The notes under the pieces were generated by a model that worked only from the letters and a program-made list of their open reading frames with translations, did no database searches and was not told the origin of the DNA. A stretch of DNA of 25,228 nucleotides, taken from the IMG/VR virus record IMGVR_UViG_3300046450_000634, positions 1 to 25,228 of that record. One strand, written 5' to 3'. This stretch comes from a virus. This document shows, piece after piece, positions 21,020 through 25,228 of this stretch. The position numbers and the translations under genes are program-made. The stretch's first letter is position 1. The number at the start of each line of letters is the position of its first letter.

Positions 21020-21304
21020 TCAGCTACCTACAAACACGTTAGGAGAACCCGATGATGTACTTGGCTCACAGTGAGGTGGTATTGGACAAATTTTATCAGG
21101 ATTTGCAGAGTCACCATTTTCAACAATTAATTCATTTTCTACATAAACATTTTTTGTGCTTGCAATAATATTGCCGGCGCCGTGATTATTTGGATCCTTA
21201 TCAACACTTGCTAATAAGTTATTAACAAACACTGTCGAATTACCAGCAACTACTGTTGCCGCACCGCATATCCTTGAATCAGTATCTCTGTGAACTTCTG
21301 TCAT
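21020..21304 (-). CDS. PAAR-repeat tail-tip protein
   Basis: A 94-residue protein with the look of phage PAAR proteins: a chain of short beta strands with Val/Asn/Gly patterns (VVAGNSTVFVNNLLASVDKD, then KNVYVENELIVENGDSAN), the His in NNHGAGN and a late PPHCEPSTSSGSPNVFVG, where His78 and Cys79 are likely Zn ligands. PAAR proteins sharpen the spike at the tip of the contractile tail (T4 gp5.4-like) and help pierce the outer membrane. It follows the Sm-like gene after 11 bases, and its ATG has no ribosome site, so translation is probably coupled to the upstream gene or leaderless. Confidence 0.85.
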   Translation of the reverse strand: MTEVHRDTDSRICGAATVVAGNSTVFVNNLLASVDKDPNNHGAGNIIASTKNVYVENELIVENGDSANPDKICPIPPHCEPSTSSGSPNVFVGS

Positions 21305-21309
21305 ACAAG

Positions 21310-21317
21310 TATTTATT
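21310..21317 (-). promoter_or_regulatory. Late-type promoter box AATAAATA
   Basis: It overlaps the stop codon of the upstream gene and ends 5 bases before the PAAR ATG, so a transcript from it would start at or next to the ATG. Confidence 0.4.
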
Positions 21318-21642
21318 AAACTATTACCCCTGGGGAAGGCGGTGCTTGTATAATTCCTGACATTGCTGAAGTATATTGAGTTGCTAATGGCTTATCTGTA
21401 TCTGCAATCATAACAACTAAATTCCTATTCAATTCAATATCTCGAGTTGCATCAGGTGATGCTGTTAAGAAAAAAGGCATTAATGCCGGGGCACCATTTG
21501 GCCCTGTTGACAATGAAACTGGTCTATCAATAATTAATACATCACTTCTTGCTTCACACCAACTAGCAATAAGCTCTTCGCCGTTACTTAATTTAATAGA
21601 AACAATGTCTCCTTTTGTTCTCGCCTTTGATGATATTATCAT
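21316..21642 (-). CDS. Small protein with Sm-like N-terminus
   Basis: A 108-residue protein between nrdB and the PAAR gene; ATG overlaps the stop of nrdB (ATGA). The first 40 residues, KGDIVSIKLSNGEELIASWC and following strand VLIIDRPVSLS, resemble the five-strand Sm/Hfq barrel start (VxVxLxNGxxxxG). The rest contains PFFLTASPDATRDIELNRNL and a Pro-rich end. It could be a small RNA-binding protein or a virion part; proteins of this type lie beside PAAR genes in several T4-like marine phages as far as I recall. No firm function. Confidence 0.65.
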   Translation of the reverse strand: MIISSKARTKGDIVSIKLSNGEELIASWCEARSDVLIIDRPVSLSTGPNGAPALMPFFLTASPDATRDIELNRNLVVMIADTDKPLATQYTSAMSGIIQAPPSPGVIV

Positions 21643-22748
21643 AATTTAAATCCTTTAAAACTATCCTCTTTTACGTCTTGCTTAATGCCACCAATAACAT
21701 AACTCTCAATCTCTGTTTCTTGAGGTGCATTTTGTACACCTTTATTTGAAAGCCAATGTGATGTCCAAGGTAATGGATTATCATTAGGACTTTGAGCATA
21801 TCTTGTTGCTAATCCTAAACTTTTAAGACGCTTGTTTGCAATATGCTCAATAAACATATGCAACAATTTCTCATTTAATCCAACAATAGAACCATTTGTA
21901 AACAAATAATCAGCCCATTCTTTTTCTTCTTCTACTACCTTGTCATATATAAGACCAATTTCTTCTTCGCACTCTTTTGCAATAGAAACCATATCTGGGT
22001 CATCACCTTTAATCCAATTCTTGATAATATGTGTGCTAATTGCTAAATGCTGGCTTTCATCACGAGCAATTAAACTAACAATCTTAGCAGAGCCTTCCAT
22101 TGTTTTTAACTCGCCAAATGCAAACGTACATGCAAAGGAAACATAAAAACGCAAACCTTCTAACGCATTAACATTTACCATTGCTAGGTAAAGTTTCTTT
22201 TTAAGTTCTCTAAGATCTCCTTTACCAGTAGCAGTATAATATTGAGCATCATTAATAAAATCATCATATGCTCTTGTTACACTTTCTGCCCTAGCAACAA
22301 TCTTCTCATCATCAAGAATAGTGTTAAACACATCACTAGGATCAGGGTAAATATTTTTAATAATATGTGTGTAACTACGACTATGAATTGTTTCAAAGAA
22401 ATCCCAAGTAATTAAACATGCTTCTAACTCCGGTAAAGTACAATAAGGCACAAATGCAAGAGCTGGTCCGCGTCCTTGAACACTGTCAAGTAATGTTTGA
22501 TATTTTAAATTACTTGTAAAAATAAACTTTTGAGAATCTGTAAAATTTAAATAATCACTTCGATCCTTTTGCAAACTAACTTCTTCTGGTCTCCAAAAAT
22601 ATCCAAGTTGTGTTTGTGTTAACTTATCAAATACCGGATAACGAAATTCATCAAATCGTTGCGAGCTTAATTGTTCTCCAAAGAACATAGGTTGTTTTGT
22701 ATAATCAATTTTGTTTTTGTTGAATACAGTTGTTTTTAAATGTTGCAT
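21639..22748 (-). CDS. nrdB: Ribonucleotide reductase class Ia, beta subunit
   Basis: A 369-residue R2 protein. All iron ligands and the radical tyrosine are present: Asp88 in LLDSVQG, Glu119, His122 and Tyr126 in FFETIHSRSYTHI, Glu in NALEGLRFYVSF, and the Glu and His of ARDESQHLAI. It therefore should form the di-iron tyrosyl radical that starts nucleotide reduction in NrdA. Length equals that of the E. coli protein (376) and similarity to the E. coli type is very clear around the SNLKYQTLLDSVQG segment. It overlaps the end of nrdA by 13 bases and the next gene by 4. It supplies dNTPs for phage DNA synthesis. Confidence 0.98.
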   Translation of the reverse strand: MQHLKTTVFNKNKIDYTKQPMFFGEQLSSQRFDEFRYPVFDKLTQTQLGYFWRPEEVSLQKDRSDYLNFTDSQKFIFTSNLKYQTLLDSVQGRGPALAFVPYCTLPELEACLITWDFFETIHSRSYTHIIKNIYPDPSDVFNTILDDEKIVARAESVTRAYDDFINDAQYYTATGKGDLRELKKKLYLAMVNVNALEGLRFYVSFACTFAFGELKTMEGSAKIVSLIARDESQHLAISTHIIKNWIKGDDPDMVSIAKECEEEIGLIYDKVVEEEKEWADYLFTNGSIVGLNEKLLHMFIEHIANKRLKSLGLATRYAQSPNDNPLPWTSHWLSNKGVQNAPQETEIESYVIGGIKQDVKEDSFKGFKL

Positions 22749-25051
22749 GCTTCACACTCTTCTTCCTCTTGATCAATGGTTATTGAAAATGCCGGTATTA
22801 CTTCTTGGGAGATCTCAAGTTCGTCTAACATCTCTTCATCTTCTCCTTTTGAATCGTAAGTATTCTGGTAGTAACTTGTCTTCCAGCCATACTTGTATGT
22901 GGTTAATAAGTCATTAAACATGACACTCATTGGTACTTCGTTATCTGGATAAAATTTAGGATTGTAACTCCAATTACCACTAATTGATTGATCAAAGTAT
23001 TTTTGCATTGCTGAAACAATACGGATATAACCTTCGTTAACACCTTCGTCCCATAAAAAGCTATAATGATTTTTAAGTTTATTATACTGAGGTACAATTT
23101 GCTTTAATGGACCTTTTTTACTTTTCTTAGTATTCATATATGCCCTAGGAGGTTCGATACCATTAGTTTCATTGCTAACAACAGACGAACTCTCTGACGG
23201 CATTTGTGCAGATAATGTGCTATGACGCATTCCATGTTTAGCTACCTTAAATCGTAACTCTTCCCAATCGTACTGCAAATCTTTTCCTAGGAATTCGTCA
23301 ACATCTGTTTTGTAAGTATCAATTGGTAATATACCTCTTGAATATTTTGTATCATCGTATGCAGAGCAAGGTCCTTGCTCTTTTGCTAAGTCAACACTTG
23401 CTAAAATTAAATAATATTGGAATGCTTCAGACAATCTATTGACTTCTTTTGCTGATTCAACATCATTATAATGTAACTCACGTTTTGCTAGGTAATGTGC
23501 AAGCCCTATGTATCCTACTCCTAAACTACGTCTAGATTTAGTTGACAATTCTGCGGCTTTAACTGGATAACGTTGATAATCAATAATCTGATCTAATGCT
23601 CGGACTGCAAGATCACATAGATTCTTTAAGTCATCTAAATTTCGCAAGGTGCCAACATTGATAGCACTAAGAATGCATAAAGCTATCTCTCCCGATGCAT
23701 CATCTAACCCTTGTATTGGTGTAGTTGGCAATGTAATTTCTTGGCAAAGATTACTCATTCGAATCATAGGATCAAAACTACTATGACTATTACAATGATC
23801 AATATTCATAATATAGATACGTCCTGTTTCAGCACGTTCTTTTAATATATCGCCAAATAATTCTGTTGCCGGTACTTCAATGCGATCAATTGAGCTATCA
23901 TTCTCGTAACTAGTATATAAATTATCAAACTTATCATTATCTCCAAATGCTTCATACAACCCAGGAACTTCATGAGGTGAAAAAAGGCTAATCTTAGTAC
24001 CACTAATTAACCTTTCGTAGAATAGTTTGCTTATTTGAATTGAATAATCTAGTTTACGGACACGATTATCTTCTGTCCCTTTATTGTTTTTTAAAACAAT
24101 GATATCTTGGATTTCTTTGTGCCATATTGGAAAATGCACTGTAGCACTACCACCACGAACACCATTTTGTGTGCATGAACGCACAACTGATTCGTAAACT
24201 TTTAAGAAAGGAACTACTCCAGTATGTGCTACCTCACCACCACGAATTTTTGATCCAATGCTACGAATGCGTCCTAAGTTAAGTCCTATTCCAGCACGTT
24301 GAGCAATATAATATCCAACTGCTGAAGAACTATTAAAAATTGATGGCAATGTATCATCTACGTCAACTAAGACGCAGGAAGCAAATTGTCTAATAGGAGT
24401 ACGAACACCTGACATTATTGGTGTAGGAATATTAATTTTAAATGTAGATATTGCATCATAGTAACGACGGATATATCCAATCCTTGTTTCTGCTGGATAA
24501 GTTGAAAAGATAGTTGCAGAAATTAACATATACATATATTGAGGAGTTTCGTAAATATGACCCGTGCTCCTGTCTTGGACAAGATATTTGTCCGCTACTT
24601 GACGCATGCCAGCATATGTAAAATCTAAATCACGTTGATGATTAATATACGAATCTAATTGATTCCAGTCATCTTTTGTATATAGTTCTAATAATTCTGG
24701 ATCATATACTCCTTGCTCAACATTTTTTACAACTATATCATATAACGGAGAGTAATCAAATTTTCCAAATACATCTTTACGCAGTCCGTATAATAGTAGT
24801 CGGGCGGCGACAAACTGATAATTTGGATTATCCAAACTAATCAAATCACTTGCACTTCGAACTAAAATTTCCTGAATGTCTGCTGTATTAATACCGTTTG
24901 TAAACTGTAAATCTGCATTCATTTCTACTTGTGAAACACTAACACCAGCTAATCCTTCGCATGCTTCTTCGACCATCTTATGTATCTTGTTAATATCAAG
25001 AGATTCTATCTTTCCGTCTCGTTTTACTACATTTACTCCGGTGCTATTCAT
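22736..25051 (-). CDS. nrdA: Ribonucleotide reductase class Ia, alpha subunit
   Basis: A 771-residue R1 protein. An ATP-cone is present at the N-terminus (VVKRDGKIESLDINKIHKMV). The active site is complete: Cys226 in FASCVLVD, Asn434, Cys436 and Glu438 in MSNLCQEI, Cys459 in GEIALCILS; the radical-transfer tyrosines are in KTSYYQNTY, and the C-terminal redox pair is in ECEACNI. It reduces NDPs to dNDPs with NrdB and takes electrons from thioredoxin or glutaredoxin. It is uninterrupted by intron or intein. AAAGGAAATG lies before ATG and an AATAAATA box about 34 bases upstream. It overlaps nrdB by 13 bases. Overall close to the E. coli NrdA type. Confidence 0.98.
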   Translation of the reverse strand: MNSTGVNVVKRDGKIESLDINKIHKMVEEACEGLAGVSVSQVEMNADLQFTNGINTADIQEILVRSASDLISLDNPNYQFVAARLLLYGLRKDVFGKFDYSPLYDIVVKNVEQGVYDPELLELYTKDDWNQLDSYINHQRDLDFTYAGMRQVADKYLVQDRSTGHIYETPQYMYMLISATIFSTYPAETRIGYIRRYYDAISTFKINIPTPIMSGVRTPIRQFASCVLVDVDDTLPSIFNSSSAVGYYIAQRAGIGLNLGRIRSIGSKIRGGEVAHTGVVPFLKVYESVVRSCTQNGVRGGSATVHFPIWHKEIQDIIVLKNNKGTEDNRVRKLDYSIQISKLFYERLISGTKISLFSPHEVPGLYEAFGDNDKFDNLYTSYENDSSIDRIEVPATELFGDILKERAETGRIYIMNIDHCNSHSSFDPMIRMSNLCQEITLPTTPIQGLDDASGEIALCILSAINVGTLRNLDDLKNLCDLAVRALDQIIDYQRYPVKAAELSTKSRRSLGVGYIGLAHYLAKRELHYNDVESAKEVNRLSEAFQYYLILASVDLAKEQGPCSAYDDTKYSRGILPIDTYKTDVDEFLGKDLQYDWEELRFKVAKHGMRHSTLSAQMPSESSSVVSNETNGIEPPRAYMNTKKSKKGPLKQIVPQYNKLKNHYSFLWDEGVNEGYIRIVSAMQKYFDQSISGNWSYNPKFYPDNEVPMSVMFNDLLTTYKYGWKTSYYQNTYDSKGEDEEMLDELEISQEVIPAFSITIDQEEEECEACNI

Positions 25052-25084
25052 CTATTTCATTTCCTTTAAATCGTCTATTGCTTA

Positions 25085-25092
25085 TATTTATT
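25085..25092 (-). promoter_or_regulatory. Late-type promoter box AATAAATA before nrdA
   Basis: It lies 33 bases before the nrdA ATG. Nucleotide metabolism genes are usually early or middle, so this match may be chance in AT-rich sequence. Confidence 0.35.
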
Positions 25093-25114
25093 TCGTTCTC
25101 ATCATGCCATACAG

Positions 25115-25228
25115 TTATACTTTATCCACGGTATATACATCAGTAGGCTGGTAAATTCTTATAAGATCATACTGGGATTCTGATACATAACATGCATCAC
25201 CCTCATAGTAATTTAACAGTTTTTCTTG
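25115..25228 (-). CDS. C-terminal end of an unknown gene, 5'-truncated by window edge
   Basis: An open frame enters from the right edge and stops with TAA at 25115, giving the last 37 residues (ending QYDLIRIYQPTDVYTVDKV). It is in the same direction as nrdA and ends 63 bases before it, so it is probably the preceding gene. Too little is visible to name a family. Confidence 0.55.
   Translation of the reverse strand, partial: QEKLLNYYEGDACYVSESQYDLIRIYQPTDVYTVDKV

Noticed and set aside
1-25228. CRISPR array, insertion sequence, transposase or integrase with attachment site
   Set aside because: No regularly spaced repeats and no transposase or integrase motifs were seen on either strand. The tRNA gene has no duplicated 3' end in the window.

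Overview
This window looks like part of the genome of a marine, T4-like tailed phage (myovirus type) that infects an alphaproteobacterium. The phage reading rests on a PAAR tail-tip protein next to a large structural-looking protein, a class Ia ribonucleotide reductase pair (NrdA/NrdB), very tight gene packing with many ATGA/TAATG overlaps, many tiny genes, and short NATAAATA boxes (the T4/cyanophage late-promoter type) in front of most transcription units. The host reading rests on the tmRNA, which is circularly permuted (two-piece) with an ANDNFA-type tag as in Alphaproteobacteria, and on low GC (about 35 percent by eye), which would fit SAR11-like or similar marine hosts. Almost everything is on the minus strand; one four-gene cluster (5214-6485) is on the plus strand.

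Layout from the right edge, in minus-strand transcription order. Nucleotide and tail block: end of an unknown gene, nrdA, nrdB, a small Sm-like protein, PAAR protein and a 620-residue putative structural protein (25228-19156). Transport block: a small exported protein, a DctP-like protein without signal peptide, a cold-shock protein, a complete TRAP transporter (DctQ, DctM, exported TakP-like DctP) and a second DctP-like protein without signal peptide (19084-12983). RNA and oxygenase block: permuted tmRNA, an Fe(II)/2-oxoglutarate oxygenase, two small genes and a terminator (12861-11310).

Next comes a tightly overlapping four-gene operon made of two homologous pairs, each a small unknown protein plus an asparagine-synthetase-like PP-loop enzyme (11291-7822). 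After it: a winged-helix-like regulator with a strong sigma70 promoter and a palindromic operator candidate, an APS-kinase-like/NMNAT-like fusion, the plus-strand cluster of small membrane and exported proteins, and a porin. The left end holds an AspH-type hydroxylase whose ribosome binding site can be hidden in a hairpin, a second oxygenase-like protein, an acetyltransferase-like protein, tRNA-Thr(UGU), a methyltransferase-like protein, a small exported protein, a cupin and a truncated unknown gene.

Taken together, the accessory genes suggest a phage that alters uptake by its host (porin plus TRAP transporter), supports dNTP and possibly NAD or sulfonucleotide supply, supplies its own ribosome rescue RNA and a tRNA, and carries several small-molecule or protein modification enzymes. 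The best candidates for undescribed biology are the duplicated PP-loop/partner operon and the DctP-like proteins without signal peptides. GCWGC is also almost absent from the whole window. All function calls come from reading motifs by eye; no database search was run.
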